From Polysphondylium violaceum (Eukaryota; Evosea; Eumycetozoa; Dictyosteliales; Dictyosteliaceae): 64,000 nucleotides of DNA. Each line of letters opens with the position of its first letter. The stretch's first letter is position 1. The position numbers were made by a program, and so were the translations under genes. Location of the stretch: assembly GCA_000277445.1 (NCBI GenBank), contig AJWJ01000008.1, positions 47,054 through 111,053 on the forward strand. Direction: 5' to 3'. The notes under the pieces were generated by a model. That model was not told the DNA's origin, did no database searches, and saw nothing but the letters and a program-made list of their open reading frames with translations. Of the stretch, positions 1 through 10,895 are shown piece by piece.

Positions 1-749
1 CTACTTTTTAATTACCCTCACCTTTGGTTTGGGTACCACTGTACTATTCATTTCTTTATTCATTCTAGTCTATAAAACTCTGTGTGTCTGTGTCTGTGTG
101 TTGTGTGTGCGTCTATCTCTGTCTCTCTACATATATTTACACTCCTTGCTGCTGTCATACAAATAAATAAATGAATATATTTATTTTTTTTTATTTTTTT
201 TTATTTTTTTTTTTTACACTTTATGTCATCGCCCCAATTAAAGACACCACATAGACAAGGTTTTATTCAAACTCAATAAGAAGATATATCTTTTACTCAA
301 TAATAGTTGTATGGTGTGTGTCTATATTTGTGTATCTCAAGTTTCTTATGGATTCAGGCAAGATAGTAAATGTTTTTATTTATAATAGACTCACCTGGCC
401 AGCGACATTGCCAATGTCTATCGATATATCTGGATAAATAAATCTCATATCTAGATCTATTTATAACTCTCTAGTAATAACACACACATTCTCGCACAAT
501 TTTTTGCCTGAAAAAAATTCGCTGAAAAAAATTCACAAAAAAAAAAAATAGAAATCATTTGAAAATAATTGAGAAAGGGGTGAGCGGGGGCGAAATGAAA
601 AAAACATCACACTGAACTGATCACTATTTATTCACGATCACTGTAATTTTTATTTGTATTTTTATTTTGTACTATTATTGTTTTATTACTATATCTATAT
701 AGTTATTTTTATTTTATTTTTATTTTTTATATCTCCTCATCATAAATAA
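1..749. other. gene-free 5' flank of the CUE-like gene
   Basis: No open frame resembling a protein is visible. The stretch holds GT/CT microsatellite at about 81-127, T-rich runs (180-215) and short A runs, all usual for dictyostelid promoters. The final 100 bases are T/A-rich and lead directly to the ATG at 750. Confidence 0.6.
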
Positions 750-2051
750 ATGTCATTCTTTTTTAATAAAAAACAACCGGAAATGTTTAGAATATCACCC
801 TATGATAAGGAAAGAAAGATTGAACAAGTCTTGACAATGTTTCCTCTTTTGTCAAGAGACCATTTCTTGTACTCAACCATGGACAGATGCAATTGGGATT
901 TAAATAGTTCATTGGAATTCCTCCAACGTAGACATGACTACTTGGCTCAAGAACAACTCAACATTGAGCGTAGAATCACCGATGCCCGTCTCAAGAGAGA
1001 AGAAGAGGAACGAAAACGTCAAAGAGAAATGAACAATTTGGCCAAATTGAGAGATATTTTTGGAAATAAATTCACCACCTCAGAGTACAGTCGTGCTCTC
1101 TATGACTATCGTCAAGACGTCGAAGGCGCCACCAACCACTTAATGGCCGAGGCTGAAAGAAGAGAGTACAGAGAGGAACGTGACCGTCAATCCCGTTTTG
1201 AACGTGAAGAGCGTGATCGTATTGCCCGTCTTGAACGTGAAGAGCGTGATCGTATTTCCCGTTTTGAACGTGAGGAACGTGAACGTCAAGCTCGTCTTGA
1301 TGAGGAGGACCGTATTCGTAGACGTAGAGAAAGAGAGGCTGTTGAGAGAGCTGAAAGAGATAAAAAGAGAATCAACGATCTCTTGCTCGAACTCAAATAC
1401 CAACCACTTGAAAACAAAGTTGAGTTGGCTCAAACTAAACTTTTCCAAGATGTTGTCAAGGATTTTGGTCGTCTTATGGACTCTGATTTGGTTCATCCAC
1501 AATATTCCACCTTGCCAATCGCCCAACCAGCTCCAATGGTTTTACCTCAACCAATTCAAAAACCATTTTATCAACCACCTGCCGTCAACAACAATGGTCC
1601 ATATTTTTCCCCACAACCAGCTGGAGTCAATCCACAAACCACTTGTTGGGTTCCTCAACCAATATCATCATCTCCACCACCTCAATATAACTTTGGTGTA
1701 GCCACTACCAACAACAACAACAACAATGGTAATGTTTCATTTGCTCATTTGGATCCTTTCAATGCCAATGTCCCAACTCCAGCCAACCCATTCACCAACA
1801 ATGTCAAGGCTATTACCACCACACCCAACAACACCAACAATACCACTCTCTCTGTTCCAACTCAAAACAACAACAACAATGTTGAACACATTGAAACTCT
1901 TATCAAACCATTAAAGGAAATGTTCCCAACCCTCTCTGATGAAGTCATTAGATTTGTTTTAGTTTCCAATGACTCTATTTCATCTGTTGTCCAAAACCTT
2001 TTAGACATCAGCACCAAAGTCTCAAACAACAAGACCAACAACAATCAATAA
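750..2051 (+). CDS. triple CUE/UBA-like protein with charged helical middle
   Basis: Single-exon gene, 433 aa. I see three CUE/UBA-like helical modules. Module 1 is around residues 22-65 (VLTMFPLLSRD, then a hydrophobic LEFLQRR helix). Module 2 is around 96-135 (LRDIFGNKFTTSEYSRAL, then GATNHLM). Module 3 is at the C terminus, about 384-422 (LKEMFPTLSDEVIRFVL, then VVQNLLD). CUE domains bind ubiquitin through an MFP-type motif and a C-terminal di-leucine, and both elements are recognisable here. Residues 138-215 are an Arg/Glu-rich helix containing 11-residue repeats of the type EREERDRI. Residues 260-375 are a Pro/Gln/Asn-rich linker. A ubiquitin-binding adaptor role is inferred. No enzyme domain is seen. 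The start at 750 is the first in-frame ATG after a T-rich leader. Confidence 0.75.
   Translation: MSFFFNKKQPEMFRISPYDKERKIEQVLTMFPLLSRDHFLYSTMDRCNWDLNSSLEFLQRRHDYLAQEQLNIERRITDARLKREEEERKRQREMNNLAKLRDIFGNKFTTSEYSRALYDYRQDVEGATNHLMAEAERREYREERDRQSRFEREERDRIARLEREERDRISRFEREERERQARLDEEDRIRRRREREAVERAERDKKRINDLLLELKYQPLENKVELAQTKLFQDVVKDFGRLMDSDLVHPQYSTLPIAQPAPMVLPQPIQKPFYQPPAVNNNGPYFSPQPAGVNPQTTCWVPQPISSSPPPQYNFGVATTNNNNNNGNVSFAHLDPFNANVPTPANPFTNNVKAITTTPNNTNNTTLSVPTQNNNNNVEHIETLIKPLKEMFPTLSDEVIRFVLVSNDSISSVVQNLLDISTKVSNNKTNNNQ
1190..1310 (+). repeat. 33-nt coding repeat (11-residue helical repeat)
   Basis: Three to four consecutive 33-base units encode F/L-EREERDRI-A/S-R. They lie inside the helical middle of the CUE-like protein. 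The 11-residue period fits a hendecad helix. Confidence 0.7.
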
Positions 2052-2903
2052 GGTGTCGTGTCCTCCAATGTAAATAAACTTCTTTTCTTTGTACATAGCT
2101 TAAAAGAAATCCTATTTAGATCATTTATTCTTTTGTTTATCTCAATAAACACTATCAACAAGATCTAGATCACTTTACCAATCTTGATGTGGAACTTCAT
2201 ATGACCAAATTTTATTTTATTTTATTTTTCTTTTTTTTCTTTTTTTTTTTTTTTTCGTTTTTTTTTTCTTTCCCCATCTGCCTCGGTTAAAAAAAAATTT
2301 TTTGGGCATTCATTTTTTTCATCATACTCTATCCGATTAATGTAAGTCTATTTCTATCATATGTTATTTAGAGAATAGTCCAACTAGAGTGTATATTGTT
2401 TTTATATGATGAATAAAAAAATCTTTAGTCAATTCCTTTAACCTGAAAAAAAAGCTGATTATAATGATTTTTCCATTCCTGACACTATCACAAACAAATA
2501 TATACACTCGCTATTCTTTTGAATAACAATGTATTATTATCAATGCAAAAACATTTCTAACCTTTTGTTATTTCATTATCCAGAAACATCTTTTATTTCC
2601 AAATTCTAAATCAAATATGATAAATAAAATCATTACACTAAATTTAAAAACTAAAACTAAAATTAAATTCGTATTTTATTTCTTTTTTCTTTTCTATTCT
2701 TATATCTGAGTATTATTTCCGCTTGTGGCATATGCATGCTAGCCAACACCCTTGTTTCCGCCTTTTGGTTGGAGGGTGTGTTGAAAAAAAAACAACACTG
2801 AGTTCAAAAAAAATAAAATAAAAAAAAAATAAAAAAAAAGTTTTCATTTTCATTTTTTCATTGATCATATATCTATTGTGTATATATAATAAAGAAGTAA
2901 AGG
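2052..2903. other. intergenic, no gene seen
   Basis: This holds the 3' end of the CUE-like gene (AATAAA-like signals near 2075 and 2145), long T runs around 2225-2270, and the A-rich leader of sdhC. The only open frame (minus, 2713-2937) is A/T-run translation and overlaps the sdhC start, so I do not call it. Confidence 0.6.
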
Positions 2904-3840
2904 ATGTTTGGAAGATCATTATATGTGTTAACAACAAGAAGTGTCACCAAGAGTGCTATCCCAATGGGTAGACAAGGTACCTTTTTAGCTTTAAACAACC
3001 TCAACACTATCAGCAACAGCAGCAACAACAAATTAGCAATGGTTAACAACTATTCTACCCAAGCACCAAAATTCACCATGACTGAAAAGAAAATTGAAGA
3101 AGTCGTCACTCCAAAGAGAGCTACTTCACCACATTTAACCATCTACAAATTCCCAATGCCAGCCGTTATGTCAATTTTCCATCGTGCTACTGGTATTGCT
3201 TTGGGTTTAGGTAGGTAGTAAACAAATTAATGAGCTTGGACGATGAAGTGATGATGATAATGATGATGATGATGATTGTGACGAATAAGCAACAGCAAAA
3301 ACAACAGCAATCAAAAGAAATCAGCAGTATCATCAACATCATATGACATTTTGATAAAAGGTTTCGATAGTTTCTAATTCATTATCATCATTAATATAAT
3401 GAACAGGTGTTGCCGCTGTTTGTGGTATCAGTCTTTTTGCTCCACATGATCCAACTTATTATATTGAATTATTCAAAACTCAATACCCATTCTTGGTTAT
3501 CCCTGCTAAATTCATTGTTTCATATCCAATTCTTTATCATTTTTCAACTGGTGTTAGACATCTTGTAAGTAGATTTATACAAGGACTATAGATGTGTAGT
3601 AATAGTCGTAGTTGAGTAGCAATAATTTAGCCTATAGTAGTAATAATAATTCCACTATCACCATTACCAAACCTACTACAACAATGTTAAACATCAAATA
3701 TACTAATATAACCAACTAAACAACATTAGGTTTGGGATGAAACCTGTAAAGGTATTACCACTAAACAAGTCGAAAAGACTGGTATGATGATTCTTGCCAT
3801 CACTGGTGCCGTTGCCGTTGTCTTGTCTTTTATGAACTAA
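2904..3840 (+). CDS. sdhC: succinate dehydrogenase cytochrome b560 subunit, mitochondrial
   Basis: Complex II membrane anchor that binds heme b and ubiquinone in the mitochondrial inner membrane. My model is join(2904..3210, 3407..3564, 3730..3840), 191 aa, with both introns GT..AG and frame kept. The first ~60 residues are basic and Ser/Asn-rich, as expected for a mitochondrial presequence. Family signatures follow: [16 protein letters not shown], then HRATGIALG at the start of the first membrane helix. The heme-ligand region [13 protein letters not shown] spans the exon 2/3 junction, and the last helix ends in VVLSFMN. Intron 1 contains a GAT microsatellite. The gene converges with the SLC35B4-type gene; the stop codons are 203 bp apart. 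Confidence 0.93.
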
Positions 3841-4043
3841 ACTTTTTTTAAATCTACTTTTTCATCATCGTATTCAAACAAAAAAAAAACAAAACAATAA
3901 CAAAAAACAAAAGATATTATATAAAGTTATAAATGACTATTATTTGTTAACAAAACAATACCGCTATTATTTATTTATTATTTGTTTGTTGTTTGCTGAT
4001 CTCGTTACTATGACTATGACTAATATAAATATCTATATATTTC

Positions 4044-5378
4044 TTATTCTACTTTTTTCTTTTTGAATGGATCAGAGTAAAGGAATGTACCGACAAACAC
4101 CAACACAGTACTTATCCATAGTGTGGGTGGGAAGGGATTGTTGAAATAGATTACAGAGATAATAATACTAAGGAATTTACGAATACTAATCACCAGTGTA
4201 CATGTCAATGTACTTGTTTTTCCTGTTAAAATAAATACTCCTTGAATACAAATGTATCTAATTTGTGCACAATATGAGGAATTAGTAACTAATACGACAC
4301 CATTAAACATCTCTATTTGTTGTATATTATACACTTACTGAGTTATAACATTTAAAAATAAATAGACCCAGAGAGAAGGATATGATCCTAACCCAAAGGG
4401 TAGGTCCAATAGACTTGATTGATTGTTGATCATCATATGATTATATAAATCCTCTTTGAAAATTAAAAAAAATGGTAATGGTAATACATGCTATCATATC
4501 ATCGATGATGGTATTGATGTTAGTAGTGATAACCAATGATAGCAATAGCCAACAACAATACATACAGTGTAAAATATAGTTTCTTTATGACGATCTTTTC
4601 CATAGATATTATACGTGTGTTCTTGGATTAGGCCCAAGACCGAAGACATAAACATGGCAAATGTCAACATCAACAATCCAAGTACAAATACAAATGTATC
4701 TTTTTCTTTACCCATTCCAAAATCTTTTTTCTAAGTGTTGTTGTTGTTGTTGTTGTTAGTATGGTTGGTATTGGTAAGAGTATGGTAGTAGTGTGCGTGA
4801 TGTATATTTACATGATCAGGGGCAGAACTAATGGTGGCAATAATAATGCCAACGGTGACCATAGATAGACTTATAATTTGTTTAAATGTATATTTCTTTT
4901 TCCAAAACAGAGTGCCAATGACGACAGTTGATATCATTGAACTTGATCTGAAAATCATGTGAAAAGGTAAAGCAATATCATAGTCCAATGCCAGATTATT
5001 TAAAACCGATACCGAAAAGAACACCAATATCATCAATAAATATATTTTCATTGGTATCTTTCTCTGTTCAAATCCAACGGGTTTATAAAATGGTCCACCC
5101 ACATGTTTCCACTTGATGTTGTTGAAAAACGATATGATGGCAACTACTAAAAATTGAAAAAAGGTGATTAAATTACCTTGTGATTGTGATGATCTTGGTA
5201 TATGAATAACATGGTATTAGTGTTGGTGTGTCTATATAGTACATATCTTGAAGGATAGATATATATGGTGATGTTTATTGACATACTTTATAATAAGTTC
5301 TAATGTTACAACATTTGTACAACATCCAACCATAATCATTGATATTGGTATCAATGATGAGAAAGGGTCGAATATCAT
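4044..5378 (-). CDS. slc35b4: UDP-xylose/UDP-GlcNAc transporter, SLC35B4 type
   Basis: Nucleotide-sugar antiporter of the Golgi/ER in the drug/metabolite transporter superfamily. Reading down the minus strand, exons are 5378..5287, 5193..4812, 4730..4566, 4490..4339 and 4257..4044. They give 334 aa with all junctions in frame, close to the human length. Visible family landmarks are GCCTNVVTLELIIK in helix 1, GNLITFFQFL, ALPFHMIFRSSS, TFAMFMSSVLGLIQE and YICIQGVFILTGKT. The last of these is followed by RKFLSIIISVIYFNNPF, and the protein ends in a Lys-rich tail (PFKKKKVE) that could act as an ER-retrieval signal. Ten hydrophobic segments are plausible. The gene is divergent from the COA1-like gene (197 bp between starts). 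Substrate is assigned by family only. Confidence 0.88.
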
Positions 5379-5575
5379 GTCTATTTATATATATTTATAC
5401 AGACAAGGGTGTAATGAATATTTTATGAAAGTTGGTCGTTTTTTGCAAATCTCAAAATGAATTCGTTTTTTTTTTTTTTTTTTTTTTTTCAATTTCATTT
5501 CGCTTTTTTTCGATCATTTCAATTTATCTTTTTTCTGCAAAAATATACATATACATATACATATATCTCTAGATC
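5379..5575. promoter_or_regulatory. short divergent promoter region
   Basis: 197 bp separate the start codons of the SLC35B4-type gene (minus) and the COA1-like gene (plus). It contains a 27-base T run around 5465-5489 and an ATACAT repeat around 5543-5562. No specific factor site is recognised. Confidence 0.4.
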
Positions 5576-6412
5576 ATGAACTTTAATCAGTTTTTCAATA
5601 GACTTAGATACACAGCATCACAGTTTGCTCGTAGAAATTACTCGAGTCATTCAATATCAAATTCACAGATTGCCAAAGAGCATCCACAACCCAAACCAAA
5701 GAAATCGATGGCTTTGAGAGTGTTGGGATTGGTCGTGGTCTCAAAGGTGGCATACGACACTACAAATACAGTGATGGCATATTACAAGGGCAATAAGGCC
5801 TTGGACACCGTTCTCCAAGAGACATGGAACGAGGCCATATACCCCGTGTACCAATTTGCCATTCAAGATAAATCCATTGTCGCCGAGTTGGGATCCCCCG
5901 TCTCGCTCGGAAAACCAGAGTCACAATCCACCTCACCCATCACCGAGGTGTCGCGTGATTTCCAAGTGGGCTTTTATGTGCCCAAGCCCCTCAAAGACGT
6001 TGACACATGGTACCTCAACTCGATCCCTCAACTCAGCAACAACACTGCCACCAAAGGCACCATTCACAACGACAAACAAAAAAAAGAGCACCAAGACAAG
6101 GTGATCGCCAGCATGAAGACTAAATTACTCGGACAACAATTCAACGCTGACCTCTTGATAGAAAACGCCGAATGTCTCCCCTTTTTAGTGCCCTACCAAA
6201 ACAAGACCCTCTTTGCCTTTCCATACGGCGAAACCACCTCCAACCTCTCGATCCCCATCAAAGGCTCCAAAAAGAGTGCATCCATCGTTGTCACACTCTA
6301 TGCCAACGACGACAAATGGCAAATCAGATCCGCTGCCGTCGTTTTTGAAAACAACAAAAAAGTTGAAATCATTCAACCAAACGTCCAAGACAGTTATTTA
6401 AATAAAAAGTAA
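5576..6412 (+). CDS. COA1/Tim21-like mitochondrial inner-membrane protein
   Basis: Single exon, 278 aa. The N terminus is Arg/Ser-rich and free of acidic residues for about 30 aa, typical of a mitochondrial presequence. One membrane segment follows (about 45-62, ALRVLGLVVVSKVAY). The lumenal part carries the COA1-family pattern: a helix, then IVAELGSPVSLG at about 101-112, and near the C terminus a beta-strand pair with SIVVTLYANDDKWQIRSAAV. COA1 is a cytochrome-oxidase assembly factor. Assignment to this superfamily rests on that pattern and is moderate; the specific role is inferred. The distal half uses noticeably more G/C-ending codons than neighbours. Confidence 0.6.
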   Translation: MNFNQFFNRLRYTASQFARRNYSSHSISNSQIAKEHPQPKPKKSMALRVLGLVVVSKVAYDTTNTVMAYYKGNKALDTVLQETWNEAIYPVYQFAIQDKSIVAELGSPVSLGKPESQSTSPITEVSRDFQVGFYVPKPLKDVDTWYLNSIPQLSNNTATKGTIHNDKQKKEHQDKVIASMKTKLLGQQFNADLLIENAECLPFLVPYQNKTLFAFPYGETTSNLSIPIKGSKKSASIVVTLYANDDKWQIRSAAVVFENNKKVEIIQPNVQDSYLNKK

Positions 6413-6652
6413 TCATATAATATATATCTACTCCCACAATGTGTATATTTGGTCATGTCACCTGCATGGAAACAAAAAGTTGGACGAAATCGATTTCTTT
6501 TTTTTAAAAAAAATAAAAATAAATTTTTTCAATCACAAACTTTTTTGTGTAGGAGCAAACGGGAATCACCCATCAATCATTTTACATAGATATATCTATT
6601 TAGACAGAGTGTGTGTGTATAGTATAGATCCTTTGTGTAATATTACATAGAG

Positions 6653-9005
6653 ATGAGTAGTATAAATAATGGTGATCATATAGATGAATTGGAATCATCA
6701 GCATCCTCTACTTCAATAGGATCTTTACCACCATTTCACAGACCTCCGGGATTTAATGTTATATTTCAACATATTTTACAACTACTTTTAATTTTATTCA
6801 TTGTATTATTCATTCTTACCTCTATTACACTCTTGGCAAGACTTTCAAGAAAAACCAATAGACAACGTAGTAAAAAGCTATCATTACGTACCCGAACAGA
6901 AGTATATTTAACTGCAACTGGTATCATACAATGGATTGTAAATATTGTGATTAGGATTAATAGTATTGGATCGTGTGTTGTATCTTTTATTAATATTATC
7001 AATATACATACACTTAATGTTTATAGGAAGGTATACAAACATTTTTATCTATCTTGTCAGTGTTTGCATTTATATATGGTACCTATCTCACACATCCAGA
7101 TAAACCACCAATGATTTATTCATGGATTGAAGTTGCATTGACTATATTCTTTACCTTGCATTGGATGTTGGATTACTTTATTCATAAAGATCGACTTCAG
7201 TATCTTTACTCTTTCTTTTCAATCGTAGATTTAGTCACAGTGTTACCAATTTACATTGACATTGCCCAAGGTAATTTCTTTAATGAACTAACCACTTTTC
7301 AATTTCTTAGAGTATTAAGAACGGTTAGAGTATTGAGAGCAAACAGAGTATTACATTATTTCAATGGTAACTATTATTAGTATTTGTATCGCGATTAAAG
7401 ATATACACCACTAATGCACCAACTATCAATATCTAGATATCACACAATATCTATTTAGAGTTGTTATTGCAATCTTTACCTTTATTATGATTGTAGCAGC
7501 ATTTTATATGAATGTCGATGTTAAAGATAAAAGTACAGGGGAAGCATTGAAGTTTCATGAAACCATTTATTTCCTCGTCGTAACATTGACAACTGATGGT
7601 TATGGTGATATTCATCCAACTAATGCTGTCGGTCAAATTACAATCACTGTCGCTGTAATAGTAGGTGCTGTCTTAATTCCATATCAAGTGTCGAGATTAT
7701 TAGAAACCTTTAGTTCTTATTCACGTATGTATTTTAGTATTGTATGATGGTGGATCAAAGTATACTTACCAGCATGTGACACCACATACTATAGCATATA
7801 AAAGAGATTTGTCAAAAGAGAATATGCATGGACATATCATACTTTGTGGAGATATAAACTTTACATCGTTGCTAGAGTTTCTTACAGAGTTTTACTTGGA
7901 AAAGTATGCACAGTTGAAAAAGACAATCATCATACTTAGTCCTGCGCCTCCTAGTGATCAGCTCAAGATTCTATTGTTGCATCCATTCTACAAGAATAGA
8001 ATATCCTATTTGGAGGGCTCGCCAATGCTAGAAAACGATCTAAAGAGGGCAAGATACATCCACTCGTCGTCTTGTTTTATCTTTAGACCCTTGTTTTGGG
8101 AGGACGGCGATAGCACCGCTATTCTAACCGCGCTGGCAATGAAGAATCTAAAGTCTAATGGATCAAAGATATTTGTCCAGTTGTTGCATCACGAAAACAA
8201 GTACAAGATCTCGTCCAGAGTAAAGCATATCATGTGTATCGAGGATTTCAGAAACGGCATATTGGTGCAGAGTACTTTGTGTCCCGGCTTTGGCACATTG
8301 GTGTGCAACCTATTCACTTCGCGTCAGCCCAATGCCACCAACGAGGAGGAAAAGTGGGTCGACGAGTACTGCAACGGCAGTGTCAATTCCATCTACAAGA
8401 TCCCCGTGCCCTTGGCATTGGTGGGCGAGACATTGGGCTATGTGACCTCGATCATGTACTCGGGTGCCAAAGCATTGGTGCTTGGTATCATTGATGACAC
8501 AGAAGACGACACCATATCGTTGGGATCCAGCAGCCACATACCCAATCAACATCATGCCAACAACCATCATCACAGAAGAAACAGATTTGTCATTCATCCA
8601 CCCTTTTCCACCATTCTCACATCGTCCATGAACCTAATCATCATTGCACACAGTCCATCAGCACCTACATTCAAGCCAAACGTTCCATCCATCATTAGAC
8701 GTAATGAAGAGGACGAGGAGGAGCCCAGCTCATTTATCAGAAACATATACAACAAGCTCTTTGTACCCGATGAGATTAGAAACTTTACCGAACTTAATGA
8801 ATCATCGGCTGATCTATTCAATGACAATGTAAAGACATTCTTTACATCAACCTATACAACCAACAATTCCATTGAAATGGATAATCTTAGTCCAACATTA
8901 AATAGTAATCAAGATGCCAACAATAACAACAACAGCAACGAAGACAATCAAGATAATGGAGCCAATCCTTTACCTTTGATCTTGATAAACAATGATTCAA
9001 TCAAT

Positions 9006-9037
<32 letters not shown>

Positions 9038-10475
9038 TCCACTTGAAGAGGAAGAAAAGATATCACCTTTGGTTAAATTGTGTAATGAAGAGTTTGATTC
9101 AAATTGGAATGAAGTAGTTGCCACTGTCATTGAGTCTATTGATGGCAAGGCACATATGGAGTCGATTATGGAAGATTTGGAACCTGTGTTGGAATCAATT
9201 GAAAGAAACAGAAATCTAGATGAATACTCTGAAGAAGAGGTTGAGGCCAACAACTGGAAGGAACATATTATCATTTGTGGAAGTATAAACAAGATTGATT
9301 TGTTTATCAGAGGTCTCCGTCAAAAGTATATCTCTGATAACATAAACCATTTCTATCACTTAAAGAATGGCTCGGCATCCAGCTCAACAAACTTGAACGA
9401 GTCTGCCGCAGAACATCACTCTGACCACTCATCCATCTCTGTGCCACCCATTGTGATTCTCCATCCCGAGGAGCCCGATATGAGTGAGTGGGATGATATT
9501 GAAGATGTCTTTTATCACAAAGGCTCTCCACTCGAGAGAAAGGATCTCGATTGGTGCAAGATCCAATTGGCTAGTAAGATCATCATCCTTTCAGACCCCT
9601 ACAAACAACACCACTCGTCCAATCTCACCGACAAGACCTCTGTGCAGTTGGATGCCGAAACTATTATGGCCTACTTGGAAATCAACGAAGTCTTCCAAAA
9701 CTCCCCCAACAGCTCCAAATCCTCTTTTCTCACGGTAGAGCTTGTTCACGAGCCCAACATTAGATTCATTTCAAAGTCATTCAAGTCGTCCAACTACAAG
9801 AAACGTATGCGTCGTGAGGAAGAAGAGTTTGAGAAACCAAACTACTACATCACAAGTGAGTTTGCCAGTGGTCGTGTCTTGACCCTCACCACATTGGACT
9901 CCTTGATGTGCCAAGCCAGCCATCAAGAGTATCTATTGGACGTGGCAACTGAATTGGTACTCGGTGTCAACGGTATAAAGAAATACTACCAAAAGCTCAT
10001 CGGCAGCAATGTGGTCGGTGCCTCGGATGACAGCTCCGATAGCTCAGACTATTATGATGAAGACGACACCCATACAGCCAGCAGCGAAGACGATTTGACA
10101 AACTTGGATATCAACAGCAGAAACAGCAGTCACCATACAATCTACAACCAAAGCAACAGTAATAACAATAGTACACCAAACCTAAGATTGACCCAATTGG
10201 GTATTTTTAATCATCACAATCCACCATCATCATCGGCTCACAACCAATGTCTTTTAAATCAAATCAAAGTGCCCGAACAATTCCACGGTCATCCCTACTC
10301 AGAGTTATTTGAGGCACTATTAAGCAAGAATATCTTGCCGTTGGGGCTCTATAGATGCAGAGAAATAACTGGTGCTCCAAATCCCTATGTGTTTACTTGT
10401 CCTCCATCGGCTACCACTCTTCATGAAAATGATTTGGTATATGTTTTATATAGACAACACCATCATCATATCTAA
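6653..10475 (+). CDS. BK/Slo-type potassium channel alpha subunit with tandem RCK domains
   Basis: Voltage- and ligand-gated K+ channel. Exons are 6653..6937, 7027..7366, 7437..7724 and 7738..10475, giving 1216 aa. Seven membrane segments are visible: an extra N-terminal S0 (~36-63), S1, S2 and S3. S4 has regularly spaced Arg (FLRVLRTVRVLRANR), and S5 and S6 flank the pore. The filter reads TTDGYGD, with Asp where BK has Val. The cytosolic part has RCK1 starting HGHIILCGDINF and RCK2 starting EHIIICGSINKIDL, separated by an Asn-rich linker. A canonical calcium bowl is not obvious. An acidic Asp/Ser cluster (DDSSDSSDYYDEDD, coded near 10026-10070) sits in the RCK2 half. The third junction is odd: exon 3 and exon 4 are joined only by skipping 13 nt (gtatgtattttag). 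This suggests lost intron sequence or a frameshift. Confidence 0.87.
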
Positions 10476-10895
10476 TTATATCATTTTTTAACTTGTTGAT
10501 TTTATATATTTTAATTAAATAAATAAATTCAATATCTCTTAATTTTTCCTTAATCATGATAATGATTTCAAATATAGATCTTCTATATTTATCCTATAGA
10601 TAATAGTTTATGTCAATTTGCTTGTGAGATTTTTTTTTAGGAAAAACATGTGTGTTAAAGAGTATTGTGTTGCCAAAGATAGGAATCAATTCTTGAACAC
10701 TTGTTTAGGTGAAAATAAAAGCTTAAATTATTATTTATTATTTTAATAATTAAATATGAAAAAATATATAAACAATTAATAATTCAAATTTCCAATATAG
10801 AAAAATCTTTTATTTATTTTTTATACAGATCTTTATTTTAGAGATAAATATTTACAGTTTACCATTCTGATTTATTTGATAAAACACTTTAATTA
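10476..10895. other. intergenic, no gene seen
   Basis: AT-rich spacer with AATAAA-type signals near 10510-10530 that probably end the Slo transcript. No open frame or structured RNA is recognised. Confidence 0.6.

Noticed and set aside
4044-4334. Alternative start of the last SLC35B4 exon at 4334
   Set aside because: The first 25 codons have no family match. Splicing from 4339 to 4257 gives VITQ|YICIQGVFILTGKT, which matches the family exactly.
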